Assembly: GCA_000332255.1 (NCBI GenBank)
Contig: KB235926.1
Coordinates: forward strand, 1,057,733-1,121,732
DNA from: a cyanobacterium PCC 7702
Lineage (GTDB): Bacteria; Cyanobacteriota; Cyanobacteriia; Cyanobacteriales; Nostocaceae
Length of the DNA: 64,000 nt
Direction of reading: 5' to 3'
The notes beneath the pieces are model-generated. The model was not told where the DNA came from, searched no databases, and saw only the letters and a list, made by a program, of their open reading frames with translations. Below, one piece after another: positions 47,997-58,687 of this stretch. Position 1 is the stretch's first letter, and each line of letters begins with the position of its first letter. The translations under genes were made by a program, and so were the position numbers.

Positions 47997-50112
47997 ATGC
48001 CTTTGACAACTACAACCAAGCTGGGAATATTTGGGATCTGGCAAAAAAGATTTTTAGTATTTTTACTCAGTATAGGCGTGGCATTGCTACTGAGTAACCA
48101 AGGTATAAGTTATGTAGCCAAACCAACGGAAATTCTCTGGGATATCTACGGTATACCCCACATTTACGGAGCTCATCCCCAAGATGCCTTCCGAGCTTTT
48201 GGTTGGGCGCAAATGCAAAGTCACGGTAACTTGTTGTTGCGGCTCTACGGACAAGCGCGGGGAAAAGCTGCACAATACTGGGGAGAAGAATATCTAGATT
48301 CAGACAAATGGGTATTAACAATGAACGTACCCAAAAACGCCAGCGCTTGGTACCAAGCCCAAAGCCAGGTTTTTCGCAGTTACGTGGACGCTTTTGTCAA
48401 AGGAATTAATGCTTATGCCAAAGAACATCCTGACTTAATTGATGATGAAGTAGAAGTAGTTTTACCTGTTACTGGAGAAGATATCTTCAGCCACCTGCAA
48501 CGGGTATTGCTTTTTACTTTTATAGTCAATCCAGAGAATGTAGCAAATATTACTTTCAAGCCAGCTACAGCATCCAATGGTTGGGCGATCGCTCCCAAAC
48601 GCTCCGCCAGTGGGAAAGCAATGCTGTTGGCTAATCCGCATTTGCCTTGGCAAAATATGTTTTTGTGGTACGAAGCGCAAATTGTTGCTCCAGGAATTGA
48701 TGCTTATGGAGCAACATTGGTAGGCATTCCAGTATTGGCGATCGCCTTCAACGATAACTTAGGCTGGACCCACACTGTTAATACCCACGATGGCTGGGAC
48801 GCCTACGAACTAAAATTGCAAAAAGATGGCTATCTGTTTGACGGTCAGATTCGCCCCTTCGAAACATCAAACTTCATACTCAAAGTCAAGCAAAAAAAAT
48901 GGCTCGGTACAACAGCAGATATTTTCAGTCAAAAGATCTGTTCACGGCCCGGTAATTACGCGCCAAGACGGTAAAGCAGTAGCGCTGCGCGTGGTCGGTC
49001 TGGATCGTCCCGGCGTTTTGGAACAGTGGTGGGATATGGCAAAAGCCAAAAATTTCAGACAATTTCAAAAGATACTGCAACGCTTGCAACTGCCAATGTT
49101 TACTATCATGTACGCCGACCGGGAAGGACACATCATGCACCTGTTTAACGGTCTGGTTCCGGTGCACCAACAAGGAGATTTTGCCTACTGGCAAGCAAGT
49201 ATCATTCCTGGCGACACATCCAAAACTTTGTGGACTAAAATTCACCCCTATCAAGATTTACCTAAAGTAATTGATCCACCCAGTGGCTGGTTACAAAACG
49301 CCAATGACCCACCTTGGACCACTACTTTTCCATCTCCTATCAAAGCAGATAATTATCCCTCCTATATGGCACCACGGGGACCGATGTCCTTGCGAGCGCA
49401 GCGCTCCGCCAAAATGCTAGCTGCAGATAACAGCATTTCTTTCCAGGAAATGATTGCTTACAAGCACTCCACACAAATGGAACTAGCAGAGCGCATTCTA
49501 GACGATTTAATCGCCGCAGCTAAACAGCAACAAGATCCATTAGTGCGTCACGCCGTTAATGTCCTGGCTAATTGGGACCGGAAAGCAGATGCTAATAGTC
49601 GCGGCGCTGTACTGTTCAGTTTCTGGGTTAACAATATAGATATTGATAAGGTATTCGCAACTCCTTGGAACGAAAATTCTCCCTATACGACACCCAAGGG
49701 TTTGGCTGACCCCAAAAATGCTGTCAAAGCACTAGTAGATGCGGCCAAGAAAGTAGAAAAAGCCTATGGAAAATTAGATATAGCTTGGGGTGATGTCTTC
49801 CGCTTACGCTCTAGAAATGTAGACCTACCCGCTAATGGGGGTGAAGGAGATAAAGGTATCTTCCGCGTCGTGAATTTCGCTCCCACAAATGATGGGCGTT
49901 TTCAAGCAGTCGCCGGTGACTCCTACGTTGCTGCTATTGAATTTTCCCAACCGGTGAAAGCATTGGCTCTAACCAGCTACGGTAATGCTACTCAACCTCA
50001 TTCACGCCATATTGGAGACCAACTGCAATTTTTTATGCGCCAGCAGTTGCGTTCGGTGTGGCGAACTCGACAAGAAATCATAGCTCATTTAGAGGAACGC
50101 CAACTTTTGTAA
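47997..50112 (+). pseudogene. penicillin acylase family Ntn-hydrolase, frameshifted at a poly-A run
   Basis: Two overlapping frames make one protein of about 704 residues. The first (to 48974) carries a signal anchor (VFLLSIGVALLLSNQG), the alpha chain (WDIYGIPHIYGAHPQDAFRA) and the start of the beta chain at ASNGWAI, where the conserved Ser-Asn opens the N-terminal nucleophile. The second begins in the frame that gives NGSVQQQIFSVKRSVHGPVI, which continues the family exactly. The switch is at A8 (48892-48899); A7 would restore the frame. Relatives cleave acyl amides such as acyl-homoserine lactones or, for PvdQ, the acyl chain of a siderophore precursor. It lies beside the exporter of the siderophore locus. 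It may be a pseudogene, a slippage gene or a sequence error. Confidence 0.8.
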
Positions 50113-50151
50113 GTAGAAAGTAGTTTCTAGCAGGTAGCAACAAAAGCAAGT

Positions 50152-51453
50152 TTACTGCTGTTTATCTATATCTTGTAATAAGCGAACGTGAAATCCAAAT
50201 ACGCCAACCAGCAACATGCATAAAGAACACATGACATACAGCATGCGCCAACCAGCACCTTTATCAACGCCAAAGATGCTCCCGAAAAGCCACGCGAGCT
50301 GACCGTGTGGTTTCATGGCTGGCTCAAAGATTTTATCAGCTACAGGACCGGCAATTAAATATGCTATTGCTGAAAATAACTGTAAAAGTAGCGATCGTGC
50401 TGCCAAAACCCGCCCTTGGAAACAAGTGGGAACCTTTGTTAACCAAATAGCATTTTCTGAACTTCCATTTAAGGGAAAATGAAAAGATGAGCAAAATTGA
50501 GCACCAATCCACATGAGATTTGTATTTGCCAGTCCAAAAAAAGTTTTACTAATACCAGCACCAACAATACCCCACAAAAAACCCTGGATGTGACGTCTTG
50601 GTCCTCCCCAGGTACTAACAACTAATGCTCCCAGCGCACCACCTAAACCTGCAGCTGAAGACAAACTACCCAACAACAAAGTATCGTTTCCAGAGCGTGA
50701 CATAATCATTGGCGTGTAAAGGGAACCGCCAAGGTCATGGAAAAACCAAAACACTACCCCGGTAATTAATAAAGCTAACAAGCTTTTGTGCGTGTATATG
50801 TAATGCCAACCAACTATGAATTCATAAGCAATTTTTTGGAAATGCTGCTTTTGCAATTGCGCTGTTACCGGTTGGGGAATTTTGACCAAAACTACAGCTG
50901 TAATTGCACAAGCAAAAGTCACCATATCAATCCAGGCAATGCCAACCAAACCAATAATATGGTAAAGGTAACCTGCAAAAGCTGGGGCCAGAATCTGAGA
51001 ACCATAATGGGAGAAAAAATCTAAACTGCTAGCACGGGAATAGTGTTTCTTCGGTACCATCAGTCCCAAAGAAGCAGAGTAAGCAAGCGATTGCAATTCA
51101 TTGAATGCTCTGCTGACGGCAGCGGTAATATAAATATGCCAAATTTGTAAGTTGTTGGTTAAATACAGAAAGACGATAACAATAGTTGCAACCACAGAAA
51201 CCGTATCACCCAACAGCATGAGCAATTTGCGGTTGCAACGGTCAACTACGATCCCGCTAATTAAAGCGATCGCCATAGCAGGTAACAAAGAAAAAAAACT
51301 CAACATCGTCAGTGAACTAGCGCGATCTGTAATTTCCCAAATCCAAATACTCACAGCAAAGCTGGTCATATTACTGCCCATTGCTGATATCATTTGACCA
51401 ATCCAAATAATAATAAAATTACGCAGATTGGTGGATTCATTTTCTGTGTGCAT
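50152..51453 (-). CDS. MFS exporter, probable siderophore export
   Basis: A 433-residue major-facilitator transporter with about 12 hydrophobic segments and the helix 2-3 loop SGIVVDRCNRKLLMLLGD. It resembles the EntS/MFS_3 group used for siderophore export. It follows the TonB-dependent receptor gene on the same strand with a 112-base gap and sits beside the nonribosomal peptide genes, so export of that product is the natural inference. Unlike its neighbours it has an intact frame. It converges with the acylase gene. Confidence 0.8.
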   Translation of the reverse strand: MHTENESTNLRNFIIIWIGQMISAMGSNMTSFAVSIWIWEITDRASSLTMLSFFSLLPAMAIALISGIVVDRCNRKLLMLLGDTVSVVATIVIVFLYLTNNLQIWHIYITAAVSRAFNELQSLAYSASLGLMVPKKHYSRASSLDFFSHYGSQILAPAFAGYLYHIIGLVGIAWIDMVTFACAITAVVLVKIPQPVTAQLQKQHFQKIAYEFIVGWHYIYTHKSLLALLITGVVFWFFHDLGGSLYTPMIMSRSGNDTLLLGSLSSAAGLGGALGALVVSTWGGPRRHIQGFLWGIVGAGISKTFFGLANTNLMWIGAQFCSSFHFPLNGSSENAIWLTKVPTCFQGRVLAARSLLLQLFSAIAYLIAGPVADKIFEPAMKPHGQLAWLFGSIFGVDKGAGWRMLYVMCSLCMLLVGVFGFHVRLLQDIDKQQ

Positions 51454-51514
51454 ATTCTTTGATTAGCGCCCGAAAATCTGGAGAGTTATTTTTTGATGAT
51501 TTTTCGAAAGAAAT

Positions 51515-51536
51515 AGCGGGCCGGGATCGACCCGCT
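51515..51536. repeat. GC-rich inverted repeat between receptor and exporter genes
   Basis: AGCGGG and CCCGCT pair around a 10-base loop; T8 follows on the plus strand at 51544-51551. It could weaken read-through from receptor to exporter or be a dispersed repeat: GCGGG...CCCGCT also occurs at 10953-10971. Confidence 0.45.
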
Positions 51537-51565
51537 CGTGCAGTTTTTTTTAATTAATTTCCCAA

Positions 51566-54128
51566 TTAAAATTCAAAAGAAATAGTTCCCAAAACAGTAA
51601 ACGGTGCAGCTGGAACGATGAAAAACCCTTGAGACTCATAATATTTAGTATCAAATAGGTTTTTAAAGTTAAGAGCAGCTCGCCAATTTTCCCGCCTGTA
51701 GAAAATACTAGCATCGGTTCTCAAAAAGGAATTTTGACATTGTTATTGGGTACGTTAGACTCGCGATCGCTTACATATACCAGTCCTAATCCCAGTCCTA
51801 AACCTTGCAAACTACCTTTTTGAAATTCATAGGTAGTCCAAATACTAGCACTGTTGTAAGGTACACCAACTAACCTGTTATCAACCAATGTTGGGTCATT
51901 ATCTTCGCTGATAAAGGCATCCGTATAAGCATACGTACCAATTATTTTCCAACCAGGAATAATTTCTCCAACTATGTCTAGCTCAATTCCACGGCTTTTT
52001 TGTTCACCCGTTTGCACAGAAAAGTTAGGATCGACAGGATCCACAGTCAAAGCATTTTTCTTAGTAATGTCAAAATAAGCTAAAGTTGCTGACAGTCGAT
52101 TATTGAAAAATTCTTGTTTAATGCCAACTTCAAATTGCTCTGCTGTTTCTGGTTTAAATGGTTCGTTATTGCGATTTCTTGCAAAAATAAGGGGATTGAA
52201 GGAATTTGTCCAACTGGCATAAATAGAGGTGGAATTAGTAGGTTGATAAACTATCCCAATTCGAGGAGAAAATTTATAATCTGAGGTTTCATTGTAGTTG
52301 ATGCCAGAGACTAAGTCTCTATAAAAAGAATCCACCCAGTCAAAACGTCCACCAGCTAACAATTTTAAGTTGGGTGTTATTTCCACTAAGTCTTGAAAAT
52401 AAAACGCGATGGTATCTCCTCCATATTTCTCAAAAAATAATCGTTCTACAGATTCTGGACGTGCACCGTACACGGGATTAAAAATATCTAAATCAGCAAT
52501 TGGTCCGCCTAAAAAATCATACTGCAGTCTGTAATTAGATAATTCCAGTCCGAGCAGAATATTGTGACGAATTGACCCGGTATTAAATTTACCGCTGAGT
52601 TCATTTAGAAAGGAAATGTTTTGCTGCCGATCTTCACTGAATCGGTATCTACGCGCTACTGTCCGACCATCTTCGTTGATAGCATCAGGTTGAACGGCTC
52701 CTGCATTGCCTTTAACGCTAAGTATGTTCAGACCTTGACGGAATTTCCAACTATTTTTATAGCCAAATCTGCTTTCCAGAACGTAGGTGAAATTATTAGA
52801 TGTGTATTCAGCTTGATTGAGATCGGGTTCACCTAAAAAGCGGCTGATGGGAAGATCGAAAACTACTTTGTTATTATTAGGAAAACCCCGGTCAAAAGTA
52901 TAATCAAATTTTTGGTATTCGTAGCCAAAAGTAAGATTAGTATTTTCTCCAGCTTTGACAGTAATTGTGGGAGCAATAAAGGTACTTTCTTTTTCGACAA
53001 AATCGCGAAAGCTACCAGTGTTTTCGTAAGCTGCATTCAAGCGATAAAGAGCAGAACGATTTTCTAAAATTGGTCCGGTCAAATCAACAGATGTGCGGTA
53101 AAAGTCATAGTTACCAATAGTGCCATTAATTTGATAAAACGGGTTGGGTAAAGGCTGTTTGTTAATTGTATTGACAACACCACCAGGACTGATGATGCTG
53201 CCATACAAAATAGATGCCGGTCCTTTGAGAAATTCTACTCTTTCGATATTGGCAACATCGCGCGGACTGACGAAACCAAAATCTCTAAAGCCATTACGCA
53301 AAGTCTGGAATTCTGTGGGAAAACCGCGAATGAAGTAGCCTTGAGATGAAAGTCCACCATAAGTCTCTTGAGGACGTACACCACTAACGTTGTCTGCAAG
53401 TTCGTTAAGTCTGATAACTTGGCGGTCTTCAATTACTTCTTCGGGAATGACCTGTACAGACGCAGGTATGTCACGAATTGGTACTTCTACTTTTGTTGCA
53501 GTTGATGATTCTTCGACAAGATATGTGTCTTGTTCACCCGTCACTACCAATTCAATTGGTTCATCGCTGTCAGCTTTCGGTTCTTCGGGTGTGGTTTCAC
53601 TGGGTTGCTGTTGTTGCTGTGTTGTAGATGCAACTGGTGTAACTGCAAAAACTAAACCTTCATCACTATCAAATAATTCTGTATTCGGTAAACCTCCTTC
53701 ACCTGTGACTGTGATCCTAATGGTGTTGGCATTTGCTTGAGTAACGCTAACAGATGCAATTCCCGGTGCAGGATTAGTGAAGTTAAAAGGTTTACCTTCT
53801 GGTAAGGCTAGCACTGCATTAGGTATATCTGCTATGTAACTGTTGCCTTGAGAGTTATTGACTACTTGGAGTGCTTCTGAATTTGCACTTTCCAAAATAA
53901 CTTCAATTCCTTTATCTGTAGTGTTGATTTTAACTGCTGTTACTTTAGCAACTGAACTGTCATACCTTGTACAAGCAATTGTGCGGCGCTGGTCGAGTAA
54001 GATTGATGATGGTTGGGATGGGAGGTTTTTGTTTGCTGCGTCCCTGGATAGGCTGGTTGTACCGAAGCGCTAATTACCAGTAATGCCAATCCTAGCGAAC
54101 GTATCTCACCCATGGATCCGAACTTCAT
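51566..54128 (-). pseudogene. TonB-dependent siderophore receptor with AMIN domain, two frameshifts
   Basis: An outer-membrane ferric-siderophore receptor. The ATG at 54128 starts a signal peptide (LGLALLVISASVQPAYPG). One base is missing near 53962-53968; the frame then continues through VAKVTAVKINTTDKGIEVIL, an AMIN domain, a Gln/Pro-rich linker, the TonB box IELVVTGE, the plug (ANIERVEFLKGPASILYG) and the barrel. At a T5 run (coding strand; 51723-51727) the frame breaks after NNVKIPF; in the next frame LRTDASIFYRRENWRAALNF continues to the proper final strand GTISFEF and a TAA at 51566. AMIN-plus-barrel receptors are typical of cyanobacterial siderophore uptake. Both ends would have to be repaired for a working receptor. 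Confidence 0.85.
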
Positions 54129-54183
54129 TATGATTGCTGCTCCTTAAAAGCCTTTGACTACAACTGCTAGTTACACCCCGATG

Positions 54184-54239
54184 CTCAACAATACTACATC
54201 GCGTCTTATATTCTGAGGCAATATTTTCTCAACAATACT
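54184..54239 (+). repeat. 12-base direct repeat in divergent promoter region
   Basis: CTCAACAATACT at 54184-54195 and again at 54228-54239, start to start 44 bases (about four helical turns); a looser third copy TTCAACAATTTT lies at 54250-54261. The pattern suits binding sites for an AraC-type or other dimeric regulator. Confidence 0.5.
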
Positions 54240-54265
54240 TGCCACTATTTTCAACAATTTTCAAA

Positions 54266-54322
54266 AATTATTTGCATAATTCTTGCAGATAATTTTCAAC
54301 TATTAGGAAACATTATCATAAT
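54266..54322. promoter_or_regulatory. possible Fur-type operator palindromes
   Basis: AATTATTTGCATAATT (54266-54281) is a perfect 6-4-6 inverted repeat, and ATTATCATAAT (54312-54322) is a 5-1-5 one that shares ATTATCA with the classic Fur box. In an AT-rich region such sites also arise by chance; the siderophore context raises their value. Confidence 0.35.
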
Positions 54323-54590
54323 CTTTGGTGGGGAACAAGTCTGTAACAAAACTTAGTAATTGGCGTGTACAGCTCTTATACCATAGCCAAAACAACTTTA
54401 CACCATATCGAGTTTTTGACCTGAAGCAAACAAAAAAATTGACAAAACTTATTAATTAAATTTGCTTGCTATCTGAGCTGAGTTGCTTTACTCTATTAAA
54501 AGTAATTGCAATTTAGTAGCAAGAAAGCTAGGAAAATTCTAGGGCTTGAAGTCCGAGAATTTATTCGTGCATCACAGTTTTGAAAGTGCG

Positions 54591-57500
54591 ATGACTGAAT
54601 GCGTTAATGATTTCCAAGAAGTAGTCGAGCAACATTTTTCTACCGTTGTGGAACTGCTGCGTTGTAGAAGTAGCAAACAAAAGAGCAAAGAAGCTTTTAC
54701 CTTCTTGCTAGATGGCGAAAGGGAATTTGTGACCATAACCTACGAACAGTTAGATCGCTGCAGCAGAGCGATCGCATCTCAACTTCAAGCCTTAAATTTA
54801 ACTGGCGAAAGAGCTTTGCTGCTGTACCCTGCAGGAGTTGACTACCTTGGGGCTTTTTTTGGTTGTCTGTATGCAGGAGTAATAGCAATTCCAGCCTATC
54901 CTCCACGCAACGAACGCAATACCCCCAGAATCTTGGCAATTCTCAAAGACGCGCAAGCAGCTGTAATTTTGACCTCTAGTAGCACCTTACCTCAACTACA
55001 GTCTTTGCTTGCCGAGAAATTCGCTTTTGAGAACATTCACTGGCTAACTACCGACAATCTCACAGCAGGTATAGAACAAGCGTGGCAACAGCCTTCCATC
55101 AATCCAGATACTATTGCACTTTTGCAATACACTTCTGGTTCCACCGGTACACCTAAGGGTGTCATGCTCACTCACAAAAACTTACTACACAATGCTGAAG
55201 TGACGCGCCAGTACATGGAACATTCTTGTAGTAGTAAGTTCGTTAGTTGGTTACCTGTCTATCATGACATGGGGCTAATCGGCGGTGTACTACAACCTTT
55301 ATATGTTGGTTTTCCTTGCATTATGATGCCGCCAGCTGCTTTCCTGCAACGTCCTTACCGTTGGTTACAAGCTATATCCCATTATAGGGGAACTACTAGT
55401 GGTGCTCCTAATTTTGCATACGAACTGTGTATTGAGAAAATTACCCCACAACAACGTTCAACTCTAGATTTAAGCAGTTGGAGCGTGGCTTTCAACGGCG
55501 CAGAACCAATTCGCCTAGAAACCTTAAAGCGTTTTGCAGCTACTTTTGCAGAATGTGGTTTTCGTCCAGAAGCCTTTTATCCGTGCTACGGAATGGCGGA
55601 AGCTACCCTGATGATTTCTGGCGGTATCAAAGCTGCTTTACCAACGACAAAAAAAATTACAAAAAATAGCACTAGAAAACAATCATGTGATCGAAACGAA
55701 TGCTTTTGAAAACAATGCGATCGCACTAGTTGGTTGTGGTCGAAGCGTACCGCAGCAACAGATTGTTATTGTTAATCCAGAAACTTTAACTCGCTGTCAA
55801 GCAAAAGAAGTAGGCGAAATTTGGGTATCTGGACCGAGTGTGGGAGAAGGTTATTGGAATCGCCCACAAGAAACAGAACAAACTTTCCATGCTTTTTTGC
55901 AAGATACAAAAGAAGGACCCTTCCTTCGCACGGGTGATTTGGGGTTTCTAGATAACGGAGAAGTCTTTATTACCGGTCGAGCCAAAGATTTAATTATTAT
56001 TCGGGGTCGCAACCTTTATCCGCAAGACATTGAATTCATTGCAGAACGCTCTCATCCAGCTTTACGTTTGGGTAGTAATGCTGCATTTGCAATTGAGGTA
56101 GAGAACGAAGAAAAGTTGGTAGTGGTGCAGGAGCTGGAATTCCGCGCCAAACCGAATCTAGAGGAAGTGACAGCTGCTATTCGCCAAGCAGTTTCTCAAG
56201 GATTTGAGGTGCAAGTTTATGCAGTAGTTTTGATTAAACCTGGAAGCATTCCAAAAACTTCTAGTGGGAAAATACAACGTCGCGCTACCAAAGCAGAATT
56301 TCTTGCAGGCACTCTCAATGTTATCAAAAGCAGTATTTTTGACAGTGCCAAGTCAGGAAGACAGAAAACTGACGATCTACAATCTTACTTGCAACAGTTA
56401 GTAGCTCAAGTATTATCAGTACCTTTGGAGCAGGTGAATGTTCAAAATTCGCTGAGTAATTTAGGTATTGATTCTTTACAAGCTTTTGATTTAAAAAATC
56501 ACATTCAGGAAGAACTGGGGATTTCGATTTCAGCTGTAGATTTATTTGAAGCTAGTATTGCTCAGGTTGCTGAACAGATATCAGCTACAAAAAAAACGTT
56601 GACAACTCGACAGCTTAAACCTGTTCCGCGCAGTTGTTGCCAATTACCTCTGTGCTTGGCGCAAGAGCGTTTGTGGTTTCTACAGCGACTAGAACCGGGT
56701 AATCCTTTCTATAATGTGGCGATCGCTATTCAACTAACTGGCAAACTCAATGTAATTATCCTCGAACAAAGCTTAAACGAAATTATCAAACGTCACGAAA
56801 GCTTGCGAACAACTTTTCCTGACATAAACGGAACACCGGTTCAGGCGATCTGCGCAAGTCTAGAACTGAAATTGTCCATTCTGGATTTGACAAATCAGCC
56901 ATATTCTGATTCCGAGCTTCAAAATCTAATTCTCCAAGTCAGCCAACAACCGTTTGACCTTTCCCAACTACCATTATTAAGAGCACATCTATTTTGTCTC
57001 CGAGAAGATGAACATCTGCTGCTTGTTAGCACCCATCATATAATTTCTGATGGTTGGTCGCTAGGAGTGCTCATTCAAGAACTAGCGACAATTTACAACG
57101 CCTTTTCCATCGGTAAACCTTCACCACTACCCGAATTAACTATCCAATATGCAGACTATGCATATTGGCAAAGACAATGGCTGCAAACAGATGTTCTCCA
57201 ACCGCAGTTAGATTATTGGAAACGGAAACTAAGTAATAGTCCGCCTTTACTTCAACTTCCCACTGATAGACCTAGACCAGAAATTCAAAACTTTAGAGGT
57301 AAAAAAGAATTTTTCACAATTAAAGGAAAAATTAAGGAAGCAGTAAAAAGCTTAAACCAACAAGAAGGCGTAACTTTATTCATGACACTTCTGGCAGTGT
57401 TTAAAATATTGCTTTACTGTTACTCTCAGCAAGAAGATATATTAGTTGGTTGTCCTGTTGTTGGTCGTAATTGGCAAGAAACAAAATACTTAATTGGCTT

Positions 57501-58056
57501 TTTTATCAACACTTTAGTTTTGCGCACAGACTTGAGGGGAAATCCCAGTTTTCGAGAAGTGCTGCAACGCTTGCGTACTAACGCTTTGGAAGCTTACGCC
57601 CATCAAGATTTACCTTTTGAAAAACTAGTGGAAGAGTTGCAACCAGAACGCAGTCTTAGCTATAACCCCTTGTTTCAAGTAATGTTTATTTTGCAAAATG
57701 CACCAATACCAGCTATGGAAGTTAGCAACTTGACCATGCATCCTCAAGAGGTAGATCTGGGTACTTCTAAGTTTGATTTGAAATTTAGCATTTGGAAAAT
57801 TGCAGAAGGTTTTCAAGGTTCAATGGAGTATAAAACAGATTTGTTTGATGCCGCAACTATTACCAAGATGAACCATAGTTTTGAAATTCTTTTACGTCAT
57901 GTTGTCGAAAATCCAAACACAAAATTAGAACAGCTACAGAAAATTTTGATGGCAGCCGAACGAGAAAAAGAACTAATCCAAGAAAGAGAATTAGAAAACA
58001 CCTCTCGACAAAAACTCAAATTAATAAAGCGCAAAGTGATTTCTCAACCGCTTTGA
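54591..58056 (+). pseudogene. NRPS loading protein: fatty-acyl-AMP ligase, carrier, starter condensation; frameshifted
   Basis: Two frames (to 55709, then from about 55650) form one protein of about 1154 residues. The fatty-acyl-AMP ligase shows LLQYTSGSTGTPKGVMLTH and the typical YHDMGLIGG, then after the shift FLRTGDLGFLDNGEVFITGR and KTSSGKIQRR. An acyl/peptidyl carrier follows with its phosphopantetheine Ser in LGIDSLQAF, then a condensation domain with intact HHIISDG (STHHIISDGWSLG). This would activate a fatty acid and acylate the first amino acid. The break is at A8 (55649-55656); A7 restores the family reading KKLQKIALENNHVIE. The ATG at 54591 is chosen over weaker starts at 54546 and 54567. 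The next gene starts 8 bases after the stop. Confidence 0.85.
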
Positions 58057-58063
58057 GGCTAGT

Positions 58064-58639
58064 ATGGAGATTTTCTTAGAAACCGAACGTTTGATTTTGC
58101 GTAAATTCACAGCAGCTGATGCGGACGATTTATTTGAATTAGATAGTGAACCAGAAGTGGTCAAATGGACAACAAATTTAGGTCAGCCAACTCCATACTC
58201 AGTTGTAATAACAGAAATTTTACCTGAAATTTTTCAAGATTATGAAAAATATAAAAATTATGGATACTGGGCAGCAATAGAAAAATCAAGTCAAGCGTTT
58301 ATTGGTTGGTTTCTTTTTAAACCTATTATTGACGCTTCCTATTACAATCCTCAGTTTGTTAATCCTAATGATATTGAGCTAGGTTATCGCCTGCGCAAAG
58401 CTGCTTGGGGTAAAGGTTATGCAACAGAAGGATCAAAAGCATTAATTAAAAAAGGTTTTTCTGAGGGAGTTGAGCGGGTAGTTGCCGTTGCTTTTGCTAA
58501 AAATTTGCCTTCGATACGAGTTATGGAAAAAGCAGGGTTAAAACTTCAAGCCAAAGTAATTTATGAAGAAAACAATCAAGAAGCTGTACTGTATGCTATT
58601 AATAAAAATGACTATAAAAAGTGTATTTTTCAAGAATAA
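58064..58639 (+). CDS. GNAT family N-acetyltransferase, RimJ/RimL type
   Basis: A 191-residue protein. It opens LETERLILRKFTAADADDLF, with GYRLRKAAWGKGYATEG at the acetyl-CoA binding strand and turn, and NLPSIRVMEKAGLK at the end, all standard for the RimJ/RimL group. It begins 8 bases after the loading NRPS gene, so the two are co-transcribed. It could acetylate an amine of the peptide or a hydroxyornithine-like residue, or give self-protection; the sequence does not decide. The frame is intact. Confidence 0.8.
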   Translation: MEIFLETERLILRKFTAADADDLFELDSEPEVVKWTTNLGQPTPYSVVITEILPEIFQDYEKYKNYGYWAAIEKSSQAFIGWFLFKPIIDASYYNPQFVNPNDIELGYRLRKAAWGKGYATEGSKALIKKGFSEGVERVVAVAFAKNLPSIRVMEKAGLKLQAKVIYEENNQEAVLYAINKNDYKKCIFQE

Positions 58640-58687
58640 GCGAGCCAAGATTTAGGCTGTAATCATAGTTATTTTGTATCTGGAATA

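Larger units (their letters stand above)
54129..54590. promoter_or_regulatory. divergent control region of the siderophore locus
   Basis: About 460 AT-rich bases between the receptor (minus) and the assembly-line gene (plus). It holds the repeats and palindromes listed separately and a TTGACA at 54439-54444 for which I find no convincing -10 box. Iron control would be expected here; that is inference from the gene content. Confidence 0.55.

Noticed and set aside
54439-54480. TTGACA as -35 box of a sigma-70 promoter for the NRPS operon
   Set aside because: No acceptable -10 sequence at 16-18 bases; kept only as a note.
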